Shown in pieces: positions 20,566 through 30,821 of a DNA stretch of 64,000 bases. Position 1 is the first letter of the stretch; each line of letters begins with the position of its first letter. The position numbers and the translations under genes were made by a program. The notes beneath the pieces were generated by a model, which worked only from the letters and a program-made list of their open reading frames with translations, did not search any database and was not told the DNA's origin. This DNA is from Mucilaginibacter pineti (lineage in GTDB: Bacteria; Bacteroidota; Bacteroidia; Sphingobacteriales; Sphingobacteriaceae): assembly GCF_900101875.1 (NCBI RefSeq), contig NZ_FNAI01000005.1, positions 339,205 to 403,204 on the forward strand, written 5' to 3'.

Positions 20566-20782
20566 AGAAATCGTCTACCCCTATACACCACTGTTTTTGA
20601 ATTAGTTATAAGATATTTTTTCGTCTTTGAAACACAATTGAAACATTTCGCACTGTTATGATTAGAATTAGTAGATCATAATGTTTATGCGTATTACCAT
20701 CGCGGTAACTCTTCAAATATACAAAATCCTAAAAACATTAGCAACTATATCTGATTGTTGAACATCCCAAATTGGATTCAAA

Positions 20783-23700
20783 TTACTCACCTCCCGGATT
20801 TCTGGAAATAAAATCCTCGCGGATCAAAAATGCAGAGGCAGATGCATTCTTATCGATCAGGTGATCCACGATCTTGATAAAATCCGCGCGTAAACGGGAT
20901 GAGCCTTTGATCAGCTTGCGGTATTCCTGCGTATAAAAACACCTGATAATGATGCGTTCGAACCAGAACAGGGTATTCTTTTCATCCTGCCATTCCTCAC
21001 CGATGAATCCGGCCAGCCAGGAAATACCTTCCGGCATCATTTCTGAAAACCCGATAGAGGCGAGCAGTTTGGCCGAAGATTTTACGTTTCGGACTTGTGG
21101 GATAAATCGCTCATAGAGCGCTTTCTGGCCATGGATAGGGGCCCAGTCGGTGGCGTCACTTTTAAAATAGATCAGGTCCAACAGAACTTTATCCGAAAAA
21201 TATCCAATGCCGGTTTCCAGGATACGGCCGGCGAGCCGGTGCCAGACGAACCAAAAGCTTGGTGCCAGTGATTCTTCCAGCAAAGTCTCGGTGATGAGCG
21301 TTTCGAGACAGCCTTTGATGAGATCGAACTTCTTATCACGGAAATTATTTTTAAAATCCCCATTGTAGACGTCGTCGGTCAGCAAGGAGAAGAATCGTCC
21401 CGATACCTCCTCCGGCTGGCGTAGCAGGAAGTGGGCCAGCCGTTTATGGAACTGCTGCAGATGCGTGATATGGAACCTTTGCCGGTAATCATCCTCATCT
21501 CCCTGAATATGGTCGAGCAGATAACGCAGCAGTGTTTCATAAAACGTGATCAAGTCCGTTTCTGTAGTATCGGCCGGGATCAGTTTCAGCGCCTGAAAGA
21601 CAAAATAAAAATTGTCCTTTTGCTGCAGACGGAAAGCCTGGAAGTCAAGTGCAGTGCGATCTCCGTCGACGTCATCGAATATTTTTTGCCATTCGGACTG
21701 CAATATCTTTTCGGACCTTTTGATGTTCACCGGCCGCGGACGCTTGCCTTTGAAACGCCGGGTTGCCCATTTCAAATGTGCCTTGATCCAAAAAAGCCAG
21801 TAAGCATCGTTAGCTTCGCGGTATTGCCGCATATTGACCACCATTTGGCGATGGTGCGACACGGAGGCAAATTGCAGCATGCCGCCGATGCAGTTCAGCA
21901 TAAATTGCGGGTCTTTCGCCCAACCATGTTTACGCAAGGAAGCCTGCAAGGCTTTACGAGGGCTTTCCTGCTCATAATTTAACAGCACGTAAAGGATTTC
22001 TTCGCGTAGGTGCTTGCGTGTCGGCCCATTTGTATTTACTGCGAGGATAGGCAAGGCATAAAATGCTGCGTTCACTTCGAAAATATTATACTCAGGCTTG
22101 AGCCAATCGTCCATAGTTTCGTTGCGCCGTTTTAATTCATGCTCGGTGATTTCTTGTACTTGCCCGGCGCACCATTTCGCCTGCTCTGCATCTAACTCCC
22201 CAATATGATCGCGCAGGCCCAACCCGGCCAGCAAACCGGGCATCTTAAATCGCTTGGGCACTGATGGATCATTAGCTATTTTTCTATAAGCATTAAAATG
22301 CTTCAGCCAGTGGGCAAAGTCTTGCTCTTCCGTTTTGTCTTCCCAGCGCTGGATCGACCATAACATGGCGGCCTCAGCCGGCCCGGTGCGCTCCGTCTCC
22401 TTCCGGCTTTCCTCTACCGCCGCCAACATTTCGCCTTCAAGTTTGGGCTGGACCAGGATGCCTTGTTCATGTTCCCCCGCTGGTTCCCAACGGCGCGCAT
22501 CCATGCTGTTCACTTGTAACTGCCATTCCGTCCCTGGGTCCAGCAGGTACAAGGCATCCACTATGGCAAATATTTTTTCCCTGTCTTCGCCCAGACTATA
22601 ATTCAGTACCAGATAGCGCAGGTCATGGGAACGGTGAGGAAGTTTATTGAATTTAAATTGCTCCTGCTGGTAATACCGCGCATTCCGGCGGCTGCCCAAA
22701 GGCGCCATGGCCTGACCCTCCAGCCGGTGCCGGATATAGTCCCAGTTATAAAAGGCACCGACAGACAGTAGCGGCAAAACATGCGGGCGAGCCAGTTCAC
22801 GGTGCGCGTAAGCGACGCTCAGCAGCACTGCCGTCGTAGACACATTATTACTTTCACGCAGCAATATATCAAAGGATTTGTCAAAAACGCTTTGGTATAA
22901 CTTCCGGGTTTCTTCGGATCTGGTTTTGTGTATCACTTCCGCGACTTCGAGCAGCCAGTATTCCAGCGCCATCAAAACCGATTCCAGCAGGTTGGGCGTG
23001 GCGATGTAGGTCCCGCGGTATATATTCCAAAGCGTCATACTGCCCATTTGGCGGATCAACGTTCCGTCCGCTAATGTATAGCTGATCATTTCGCGATTGT
23101 CCGGGGCCTCCAGGAACATATTTTCCTGCCCTAGATCCGAAGCCCAATAGCAGTCCGCCGCGTGGTTCATGAGCTTAACGAGAAACCGCAGCGCGGCTAA
23201 AGGCTGAGCAAACAATAAATGCAGCATGGGACTATGGAACGGGCCGGGTGGAAAATAATCCATACCCGTTGAATCCTTAATGCCAAAATCATTTTCCTTA
23301 TTTAATCCTGATCGATGGCCACGTAGAAAAGGAGCGCCCGCATACATGCGGGCCAGCTCTTCTTCGGTAGGTGGTACATAAAACCATTCCTTCTCCGCGA
23401 TTTCTATAATTAGCTCGGGAAAATTGCGGCATACCTCCTGATCTTCGAAACCCGATATGGTCAGTTCGATGATTTTATCGTAAAAATTACGCAATTGCCA
23501 GGGTTCCGCGTTATCTTTTTCATTAAAGGCGACCCGGATGAGGGCGGCAGTTTCTTCCTTCAATTTGCCGGAAAGCTGAAAAAGCAGGCGTAAACAGTCT
23601 TCGATATCATCTGCGTCAGCCGAACGGTTCATCCGGTCACTGTAATCTTTTGTGTGATGCTGTAAATAACGCAAGATTATCTGCCCGGCTTCCTTCGCCT

Positions 23701-25885
23701 CCGGCGGTAATCCTATAAAATTTAATCCTTTCTTCCACTCCAGCACCATTTGTACGGTGAGCGGCAACACCGCTGCAAGTTCGTCCAAATGCTGATAACT
23801 CAGATATATCATATTTGCCCAGCCGGCACCGAAAGGCACCAGGTTGATGCGGTGATAAAGCTGCATCTTTTCCTCGCGTTTGAACCGCTCCAAATGACGG
23901 AAGTCTGGTTCCTGGCAAGCCACATTCAACAGCACCAAACAACGTTTATAAATACGGAAGTCTTGATCGAACAATAGCGCTTTTTCTTCTTCCAGAAAGG
24001 CCGCACTATAATCACTCTGCAAAACGGCGATAAGCAAGGCATCTTGCCAATAAGTGGCGACCTCGGCGCTGTTCAGGGCCGTATGGATGGTATCCCGGAT
24101 ATTGAAGTCCGGCATTTGCACCTGCTCAGCCACCCAAAGGCGGAACGATCGCCTGATGGAAGCCGCGTCACCCAGTTCATGGAAAAATTGAGGTACCGAT
24201 CCATTGGTGCCGATGTGTCGCTGGTACAAGTGGCCGATATGACGTGTCAGCGCCCAGTCTTCGTAAATATCGTGCGCCGCAGCATAGCCCGTGCCGCCCG
24301 GTTCCCGGTCAATGATCTGATCCGCCGCTAAAGAATTCACAATGGCAGGATCCAATTCCGGAATATATACATAAGGGGACATCAGCTCCGCCCGTTTAAT
24401 CGCTATCTGTATCAGCGCTACGCCCCGTTTGCTACGTATTCCGGCATCCGTTTCAGCCGTCAGATTCTCTACGACAAGTGACCACATCGCAGTCTTAAAC
24501 TCTTGCTCGCCATTAAGCGCCGCGGCTTGCTGGCCGGACAACATCACCGCCTTATCCAGGTTGAACGGGATACGGAGCAAAGCCCTGATCCCTGGTTTTT
24601 CCAGCAGCGGCAGCAAGGCTGGATAAACTTCACCTGCTTTTGCTAATTCTTCATCCGATAACAGCCCGACATTCAAAGGCAAATGGGGCGGGAACTGTTG
24701 CAAAAATCGCAACTTTAAGGTATCGAGCCCATAGCTGCGGCAGGTCAGCACCAGCTTGATGTCACTTCGTTTACCGATCAGGTCGAAAAAATCCAGAATA
24801 GTTTCCGCGTGAGCGGTCTCCAGTATTTTTTCCACGCTATCGATCAGCAATATCTTTAGGGCTTTTATCCCGGGAGAATCCAGAATGGTTTCCAGGGAAT
24901 GTACGAGCTTAAACGCGCCGCCGCTGAAAATTTCGTCGATGCTGCCCTGGTCGAGTTGTTCGCCTTGTATAGCAATGAGTTCGAACTCCGCCATTTCCAT
25001 AGCGACCTGCTTCACCAGTGCGGATTTGCCGCTGCCAGGCGACCCCGACACCAGCACCATTTGCTGGTCAGCAATGGCTTTTCTTAGCCTATCAGCGATG
25101 GTTTGTCTCGGCAAATGCAGTGTTCCTGCTTTTTCGCGGATACGCCCGACCACCCGCTGGGTATTCTTTCTCAGCGAGGCAATATCCTTTAACACGGACA
25201 AGTCTGTTTCAACAGATTTCAAACAAAGGCCAGCATTCCCGTTTTCGAGCAACAACCTATCCAGCAATGTCAGATCAAACCCGATCACCCTTTTTAGCTT
25301 ATCTTCATATTCCAGGAAAATGCCGCACACGTATTGCACATCCCCCGAATCGATCAGGATGGGGCTCCCCGAATAGCCCTCAACCAGAATATCATCGTTG
25401 AATTCCTCTGATAACCGGTCTTTCAGTTCAAATTGCAATTGTTTTGGGTAATCGGTGTCCGAAAGATACTGCAACTGGTACAATGTACGCTTGCGCTCGT
25501 TCAACACGACCAACGGAAAGCCCGTGACACTGGCAACGGATCTCCCAACAGGTGCCAGCGCCAGACTGTCCTTTGCGATCCCGCATAAGGCTGCGGGTAG
25601 CGCGGATTTTGCCATCATGATCAGGCCAATATCTTCCGTATCGTTATTGCTACCGTAAATAAAATGAGCGTTGTCGGCCACAGGGTATTCCACTATAACA
25701 TTAGCAGAAATGTGCCCGACCGTAAGTTCGCGGGCTGTCCAGGGCGTGCCCGCCTTGCTATGCAGGCAATGACGGGCCGTGATCACATAGATCATCTCAG
25801 TATTGCTGCTCGGATCGTAAACAAACCCAGTACCGGTGCCTTCCGGCGTAGATAAACGGATGATCTGATCGCTTATGCCTGACAT
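20783..25885 (-). CDS. Trypsin-like protease / STAND-type NTPase fusion, putative defence effector
   Basis: A 1700-residue protein. Residues ~15-215 form a trypsin-like serine protease with an apparently intact triad: His39 (ITARHC), Asp85 (TEDIGL) and Ser172 (EGYSGSPI). Residues ~255-560 form a P-loop NTPase with Walker A GSPGSGKSA (Lys287), Walker B LKILLIDS (Asp349) and an arginine motif LTCRSYG. The remaining ~1100 residues are helical, without a domain I can name; in STAND proteins this is where the ligand sensor sits. No signal peptide or membrane span is seen, so it should act in the cytoplasm. Its start overlaps the MBL gene by 13 bp. MBL, trypsin-like protease and STAND NTPase are, from memory, the ingredients of AVAST type I anti-phage systems, but here protease and NTPase are one chain. 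Function is inferred. Confidence 0.8.
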   Translation of the reverse strand: MSGISDQIIRLSTPEGTGTGFVYDPSSNTEMIYVITARHCLHSKAGTPWTARELTVGHISANVIVEYPVADNAHFIYGSNNDTEDIGLIMMAKSALPAALCGIAKDSLALAPVGRSVASVTGFPLVVLNERKRTLYQLQYLSDTDYPKQLQFELKDRLSEEFNDDILVEGYSGSPILIDSGDVQYVCGIFLEYEDKLKRVIGFDLTLLDRLLLENGNAGLCLKSVETDLSVLKDIASLRKNTQRVVGRIREKAGTLHLPRQTIADRLRKAIADQQMVLVSGSPGSGKSALVKQVAMEMAEFELIAIQGEQLDQGSIDEIFSGGAFKLVHSLETILDSPGIKALKILLIDSVEKILETAHAETILDFFDLIGKRSDIKLVLTCRSYGLDTLKLRFLQQFPPHLPLNVGLLSDEELAKAGEVYPALLPLLEKPGIRALLRIPFNLDKAVMLSGQQAAALNGEQEFKTAMWSLVVENLTAETDAGIRSKRGVALIQIAIKRAELMSPYVYIPELDPAIVNSLAADQIIDREPGGTGYAAAHDIYEDWALTRHIGHLYQRHIGTNGSVPQFFHELGDAASIRRSFRLWVAEQVQMPDFNIRDTIHTALNSAEVATYWQDALLIAVLQSDYSAAFLEEEKALLFDQDFRIYKRCLVLLNVACQEPDFRHLERFKREEKMQLYHRINLVPFGAGWANMIYLSYQHLDELAAVLPLTVQMVLEWKKGLNFIGLPPEAKEAGQIILRYLQHHTKDYSDRMNRSADADDIEDCLRLLFQLSGKLKEETAALIRVAFNEKDNAEPWQLRNFYDKIIELTISGFEDQEVCRNFPELIIEIAEKEWFYVPPTEEELARMYAGAPFLRGHRSGLNKENDFGIKDSTGMDYFPPGPFHSPMLHLLFAQPLAALRFLVKLMNHAADCYWASDLGQENMFLEAPDNREMISYTLADGTLIRQMGSMTLWNIYRGTYIATPNLLESVLMALEYWLLEVAEVIHKTRSEETRKLYQSVFDKSFDILLRESNNVSTTAVLLSVAYAHRELARPHVLPLLSVGAFYNWDYIRHRLEGQAMAPLGSRRNARYYQQEQFKFNKLPHRSHDLRYLVLNYSLGEDREKIFAIVDALYLLDPGTEWQLQVNSMDARRWEPAGEHEQGILVQPKLEGEMLAAVEESRKETERTGPAEAAMLWSIQRWEDKTEEQDFAHWLKHFNAYRKIANDPSVPKRFKMPGLLAGLGLRDHIGELDAEQAKWCAGQVQEITEHELKRRNETMDDWLKPEYNIFEVNAAFYALPILAVNTNGPTRKHLREEILYVLLNYEQESPRKALQASLRKHGWAKDPQFMLNCIGGMLQFASVSHHRQMVVNMRQYREANDAYWLFWIKAHLKWATRRFKGKRPRPVNIKRSEKILQSEWQKIFDDVDGDRTALDFQAFRLQQKDNFYFVFQALKLIPADTTETDLITFYETLLRYLLDHIQGDEDDYRQRFHITHLQQFHKRLAHFLLRQPEEVSGRFFSLLTDDVYNGDFKNNFRDKKFDLIKGCLETLITETLLEESLAPSFWFVWHRLAGRILETGIGYFSDKVLLDLIYFKSDATDWAPIHGQKALYERFIPQVRNVKSSAKLLASIGFSEMMPEGISWLAGFIGEEWQDEKNTLFWFERIIIRCFYTQEYRKLIKGSSRLRADFIKIVDHLIDKNASASAFLIREDFISRNPGGE

Positions 25886-26937
25886 GCCGGGTCTCCGAGA
25901 TTAAAGGTTAAATAATTTGTTTCGGGAGCCGGAAAGCGCACATCAAAGGTGCTTTCCTTGTCCACATTAAAAATGGAATTGGTCAGCGCGTTTTTCTCGG
26001 TCAGGTGAAAGATGACCTCCTGGCCTGTATTAGCGCACAGTATCTTCGCCAGGGTGTATTTATTTGGCAACGATGAGCGGTTAAAACCATCACCAGTTAT
26101 GATGTATTCCCGGCAATCGATCAGCTGAAGTAATTCATCGCTGATATTGTATTTACTGCCGTGGTGCGGCACTTGTACATATTTAAAAAGCACCGGCTTG
26201 CCACCGCCGAGGCGCCTTAATCCGGCCGTCAATAAGGCTGCTTTAGCATCAGCGCTGAATAAGATTCGTTCACCACGGTATTCCAGCGCAAAAGCGATGC
26301 TGCTGTTGTTTTCCTCCCCCTGGTCGATATATTCTTTGGTGAGGTCGAAATCACTTAATCTGGTCTTATAATCGTTTCCACTCGCGGTCTTTTTACCGGT
26401 AACCTCCTGCTGCCTAATGACCAGTTCTTCCTTTGACCACAGCCTTAGTAAGCGTTCCATCATAGGCTGGTTGGGCGACAATACAGAACATTTCGCACCC
26501 CAAAGGTCCAGCGTTACCATAGCATCCGTGATAAATTGGTTCACAGGCGACCCGGACATGAGCCAGTCCCGCAGCCGTATCGCTTGTGCTACGTTCTTTT
26601 TTTGGTCGGTGCGGATACCGGTATCATAATCGTATTTCGCGTAATTATACCAGAATTGCGTTTGTGAGAGATCCAGTTTGTCTAATGTCTCCTCGTCTTT
26701 TAGCAACCGAAGGATACCGCCGATATGATCGTCATCAATATGCGAGATGATCCAAAGATCGATCTTCTCGTTCTCAGCCGCAGCGATCCCCTCAAGTACT
26801 TTTTTTAATCCTTTATCGTAAATGTCACCCTTTTCCGTGCCGCCGTCGATCAGGATATTACGGAATTGATCAGGGCGTTCCTCGAACCTGATATGGATCG
26901 CGTCTCCGCAGCCGGCATGTATAAATCGAATGATCAT
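25873..26937 (-). CDS. Metallo-beta-lactamase-fold hydrolase (ComEC/Rec2 MBL-like) paired with the protease-NTPase
   Basis: This 354-residue soluble protein has the MBL metal-binding motif HIDDDH (His66, Asp68, Asp70, His71) after an early DGG loop. Later ligands are SADAK (Asp230) and VPHHGSKYN (His258/His259). The pattern is closest to the stand-alone MBL domains related to ComEC, which cut phosphodiesters or similar bonds; there are no membrane spans. It is the first gene of a two-gene operon, its end overlapping the start of the protease-NTPase by 13 bp, so the two are probably made together. The 107-bp gap to the divergent nuclease-NTPase must hold both promoters. The substrate is unknown. 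Confidence 0.85.
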   Translation of the reverse strand: MIIRFIHAGCGDAIHIRFEERPDQFRNILIDGGTEKGDIYDKGLKKVLEGIAAAENEKIDLWIISHIDDDHIGGILRLLKDEETLDKLDLSQTQFWYNYAKYDYDTGIRTDQKKNVAQAIRLRDWLMSGSPVNQFITDAMVTLDLWGAKCSVLSPNQPMMERLLRLWSKEELVIRQQEVTGKKTASGNDYKTRLSDFDLTKEYIDQGEENNSSIAFALEYRGERILFSADAKAALLTAGLRRLGGGKPVLFKYVQVPHHGSKYNISDELLQLIDCREYIITGDGFNRSSLPNKYTLAKILCANTGQEVIFHLTEKNALTNSIFNVDKESTFDVRFPAPETNYLTFNLGDPACQA

Positions 26938-27044
26938 GGTATGATTAGGTTTTCCCTCCGAAGATACTTTTTATTTGCTAAAACAGCTATTTCCGGTAAT
27001 CCCGAATATTCACGTACATTTAACTTTACAATACTAAAAACGCT

Positions 27045-30000
27045 TTGAGCAAATACATACAGGTGAACCAGGCATTGGCCGCTATCGAACAAGGGCGGTT
27101 CCAGATCTTGTGCAATGACTTTTTAAAAAATGAATATCCTGGCGACCTGCAAAGTATTGGCACCGTGGAGGGCAAGGAAAAAAGCCGCAGTGGCCAACCC
27201 GATGCTTATATCCGCAAACCTGACGGCCAATATATTCTAGGGGAATTCACTACTAAAGACGACGCTTTTAAAAGTGCGTTTGAAACCAAGTTGCGGGATG
27301 ATCTGGATGAATGCCTGAAATTCGAATCCTTAGGCATCAAACCGCACCAGGTCGATCAAATCGTCCTTTGCTGTAACTCCGTCGTAGATATCGCATTTGG
27401 TGAAACCTTGAACGAGATCGTTTCACCCCTGGGTATCCGCCTGCGTATTATTGGCATTGAAACACTCAGCACTTACTATTCCAGCACTGGTAAGCTATTT
27501 GCCCGAGATTTTTTAAATATCAAGTTTGATACCGGCCAGGTGCTGGATAAAAATAGCTTTATAGAACGTTACAACAAAAAAGACCTGTCCACGCCGCTTA
27601 CTAATGTGCTTTTAGGCCGGGAACTGGAGCTAAAAAACCTGTTGAGCATGATTGGCGAAAGGTCGATCACACTGTTACTCGGCGGCGCAGGTAGCGGCAA
27701 AACCCGACTTGCGCTACAGGCCATGGATGATTTTGTGGAGGCCAATCCCGAATTTATTCCTTACTATATTTTTGGCAAATCAGGCGACATCATTGAAGAC
27801 CTGCTCACTTTTCTGCATCCGGGTAAGGCCTATATCCTTTTGGTCGACGATGCCAACCGGCAAGTAGACAATTTGCTGTCCGTTCTGGACCGAATGCTGG
27901 ATAAAGGCTTGCAGGTCAAAATAGTCATCACCGTACGTGACTATGCCAAGGACGACGTCCTGAAACATATCCGGAAACTGGACTTTGAATTTTTTGCTTT
28001 AGCAAAACTATCCGACGACATTATTCAGCAAGTGATCTACGGACCGCCTTTCAGTATTGGAGACTGGACCGCGCGCAAACGCATCAGCGATATCGCCGAA
28101 GGCAATCCGCGTCTGGCGATCATGGCCGCACGCGTTTACCGTCAAAATCCAGTGCTACAGTCGATCTCAGATGTTTCCGTGATTTACGATGAATACTTCC
28201 AATCCATTATGGATGATGGTTATCTGCGACAAAATGAATTTTCGCTAAAGGTTTTGGGTATACTTTCCTTTTTTAACAGTGTCGATATCCGCTCGCAACT
28301 GGATGTACCGATCCTGGCCGCATTCGGTGTCGGTCCTGAAGAGTTCTACAGCACCGCCGAACAACTCGAAGACCTGGAGATCGTCGAGATCTACGATCGT
28401 AGTGTGGTCAAGATCACGGAACAAATTTTTTCGACTTATATGTTTTACCAGACCTTTATCGACAAAGGCCTGCTGAACTTCCGTACCCTATTGGAGGATT
28501 ACCTCGAAAAAAATCAATTTCGCTTCAAAGACACCCTTTTACCGGTCATCACCGTGTTCGGCCCGCAGAAAGTGATCGAAAAACACAAACCAATGTTGTT
28601 GGAGGTATTGGACGGGCTGCGTCCGCAGCCGAACTTAGCATATGATTTTTTGGAGTTGTTCGGCTTTTATATGCCTGAACAATTATTGGTATTCGTGTAC
28701 CAGCAGATCACTACGAACTTAGAACCAGGACAACAAATCGATGTGGAACCCATTTGGGAAAATGAGCGTTTTAGTGGCAAGAGCAGACTGCTCAACTTAT
28801 TAGACCCGTTTTTCCTGCAAGACACGCCTGACTTTACTACTGCGCTCGCTCTTGGCTTCCGCTTTGTAGCCAAACGGCCTGACCATCTCGATAATTACAT
28901 CGACCAACTTAAACGTAACCTGCACCCCGCTGGTGACGAGGTTGCGCAAAATTTCCCGCGGCTTAGTAAACTGCTCAGTTGGCTGAACGACCCTGGTAAC
29001 AGTAGCCCGGAAGCCAGCAAAATATTCTACCAGGTACTCCCGCGTTGTTTCCTGAATACCCACTACGAACATCATTTCTACCTCCAGTCCGGAACCGGCT
29101 ATCAACTGGCGCCAAACTTCGCCTGGATGAGGACGATGTTGTGGGAGAAGATCATCCATAAGTACCAGGATGACCGTGAACAGGTCGATCTGATCCTTCG
29201 GGCATATATCAAGGATGAGCCGCACCTTAATCAAGTTTTATTTAAATTCGATGAACCCTATATCAACCGTTTTATCACTGAACATATGCGACCTGCGCTA
29301 TTTGCCGATTGCTATTTCGTCCAGGACTATCTCCGGCTTGTAGAAAAGAAAATTGGCCGTCTGACGGAATTATATAAACCGCTAAAAAAACAGTTCAATA
29401 ACCGTAGCTATCAAATCTATCGCCTCTTATCTTATGATCATTATCGCGACCATTATGATTATATGAAGATCGCACAGGCTCGGCGGGAAACCATTGGCAA
29501 AAAACTACCGGTACGGTCACTGTCAGGGTTTAAAAAATTATACGACCATATTGCCGAGATCGCGGGCCACTCCGGGGACGTCAGAAACGTGATCTCCGAA
29601 GGTCTGGCCATCATTTTAGCAGGAGCGCTCGAAAGGGATCTTGAAACCGGCCTTTCCGCACTGGCTTTTTACCTTAAAATGGGGAATCCGTGCTGGATCA
29701 ACCCCAATCCCGTCTTTCGCCAATTAATGCAGTCCTATCCCGCCGAAACTGCACGCCTGTATGCGCTCATTTCCCAACCAGAATTTGCTTACCGACAAAA
29801 TTGGCTGGAAAACTTTTTCTATTGCCTGCCGGAAGAATTAGTCACCAGGGAATGGTCAGAAAAATTGTTGTCGTGTTATGAACAGGTCGCCTCGTCGAAC
29901 AACGGCATCTATCCAGACCACTTTATACGCTATGAAAATGAAAGGGAGGACACCATATATGACCTGCTCAAAACCTTGTTCGACAAACGTGAAGCCGATA

Positions 30001-30755
30001 ATCAGTTCCTCTATAAACTGAGCCACGATCTGATGCGGCAATTTCCAGCCTTAGTAGAAAAACATCTGAAGTTCTGTCAGGACCTTTATCTGCAACAGGA
30101 AGAGGTTGATCCGCACGCGGATATTTATTCGGAAGAATTGTTTTTGCTGCTGGATCACGATATCAGATTCTTCGATACTTATATCGACCACCTGACCAGC
30201 CGCCAGGAACGCATGCTTAGTTGCGGCAACAAGACGCTTAGTCAGATCTGGCGTTATGGCAATGCGAAGGAAATGGTTTACCGGGCAATTGTCAAGATGC
30301 GCCAAATGCGTTACTGGAGTACATTAAATCATCTCAGTTCCATATTTTTTATACAGGTTTCCGAAGAAGACTTGCCAAAGTGCATAGAAGTACTTGACCA
30401 ATTATTAAATGACCATAAGGATGACATCCGTATGCTCAACATCATTTTAGATATCACCAGAAACAGTCTAGGAGAACAATTCCACCCCTTTGTCAAAAAG
30501 ATCATGATAGCTAACCCTGACATGGAGGTTTTTAAGAAATTGGAGTTTCATAATAATCATTTCAGTTCCACCGGTAACCAGATCTGGGCCGATTTTAAGG
30601 CAGCTGCGTTGTCAAAGCTCCATGCTTACATTAAGGCGGAATTACCAAATCATTATGATTATCTGGAACATTTGGACCTGTTAACCCGCCGAATCGCGAT
30701 GTTTAAAGAAAGCGCCGACGGGGAGCGCCGGCTACAGTTCCGTGGATATCGTTAA
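27045..30755 (+). CDS. PD-(D/E)XK nuclease / STAND-type NTPase, putative defence effector
   Basis: A 1236-residue protein starting at TTG (27045); no ATG start fits the N-terminal domain. Residues ~10-160 look like a restriction-endonuclease fold with a PD-(D/E)XK signature: Asp53 (GQPDAY), Glu67 and Lys71 (GEFTTKDD). Residues ~185-480 are a P-loop NTPase with Walker A LLGGAGSGKTR (Lys219), Walker B YILLVDDAN (Asp268/269) and ITVRDY, a STAND-like arrangement. The ~750-residue C-terminus is helical and unassigned, a plausible sensor. It is divergent from the MBL/protease-NTPase operon and shares its layout of effector, NTPase and long helical region. The likely role is DNA cleavage after sensing an intruder; this is inference from architecture. 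Confidence 0.78.
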   Translation: MSKYIQVNQALAAIEQGRFQILCNDFLKNEYPGDLQSIGTVEGKEKSRSGQPDAYIRKPDGQYILGEFTTKDDAFKSAFETKLRDDLDECLKFESLGIKPHQVDQIVLCCNSVVDIAFGETLNEIVSPLGIRLRIIGIETLSTYYSSTGKLFARDFLNIKFDTGQVLDKNSFIERYNKKDLSTPLTNVLLGRELELKNLLSMIGERSITLLLGGAGSGKTRLALQAMDDFVEANPEFIPYYIFGKSGDIIEDLLTFLHPGKAYILLVDDANRQVDNLLSVLDRMLDKGLQVKIVITVRDYAKDDVLKHIRKLDFEFFALAKLSDDIIQQVIYGPPFSIGDWTARKRISDIAEGNPRLAIMAARVYRQNPVLQSISDVSVIYDEYFQSIMDDGYLRQNEFSLKVLGILSFFNSVDIRSQLDVPILAAFGVGPEEFYSTAEQLEDLEIVEIYDRSVVKITEQIFSTYMFYQTFIDKGLLNFRTLLEDYLEKNQFRFKDTLLPVITVFGPQKVIEKHKPMLLEVLDGLRPQPNLAYDFLELFGFYMPEQLLVFVYQQITTNLEPGQQIDVEPIWENERFSGKSRLLNLLDPFFLQDTPDFTTALALGFRFVAKRPDHLDNYIDQLKRNLHPAGDEVAQNFPRLSKLLSWLNDPGNSSPEASKIFYQVLPRCFLNTHYEHHFYLQSGTGYQLAPNFAWMRTMLWEKIIHKYQDDREQVDLILRAYIKDEPHLNQVLFKFDEPYINRFITEHMRPALFADCYFVQDYLRLVEKKIGRLTELYKPLKKQFNNRSYQIYRLLSYDHYRDHYDYMKIAQARRETIGKKLPVRSLSGFKKLYDHIAEIAGHSGDVRNVISEGLAIILAGALERDLETGLSALAFYLKMGNPCWINPNPVFRQLMQSYPAETARLYALISQPEFAYRQNWLENFFYCLPEELVTREWSEKLLSCYEQVASSNNGIYPDHFIRYENEREDTIYDLLKTLFDKREADNQFLYKLSHDLMRQFPALVEKHLKFCQDLYLQQEEVDPHADIYSEELFLLLDHDIRFFDTYIDHLTSRQERMLSCGNKTLSQIWRYGNAKEMVYRAIVKMRQMRYWSTLNHLSSIFFIQVSEEDLPKCIEVLDQLLNDHKDDIRMLNIILDITRNSLGEQFHPFVKKIMIANPDMEVFKKLEFHNNHFSSTGNQIWADFKAAALSKLHAYIKAELPNHYDYLEHLDLLTRRIAMFKESADGERRLQFRGYR

Positions 30756-30821
30756 CCAACTATATTCTTCGGTGACCTGACCATCCAAAAATAAGCTGAT
30801 CGTTACCGCTTAAGGCAAAGT

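Noticed and set aside
20521..20600. A complete tRNA-Asn gene
   Set aside because: The T arm, anticodon and CCA are good, and the flank even has a D-arm-like stretch, but no 5' acceptor strand pairs with CTCAGGA and the anticodon stem has two mismatches, so only the 3' part is genuine.
21431..21982. 183-residue plus-strand frame inside the protease-NTPase gene
   Set aside because: It is antisense to a clearly coding frame with recognisable domains at its other end, and the peptide has no domain-like pattern.
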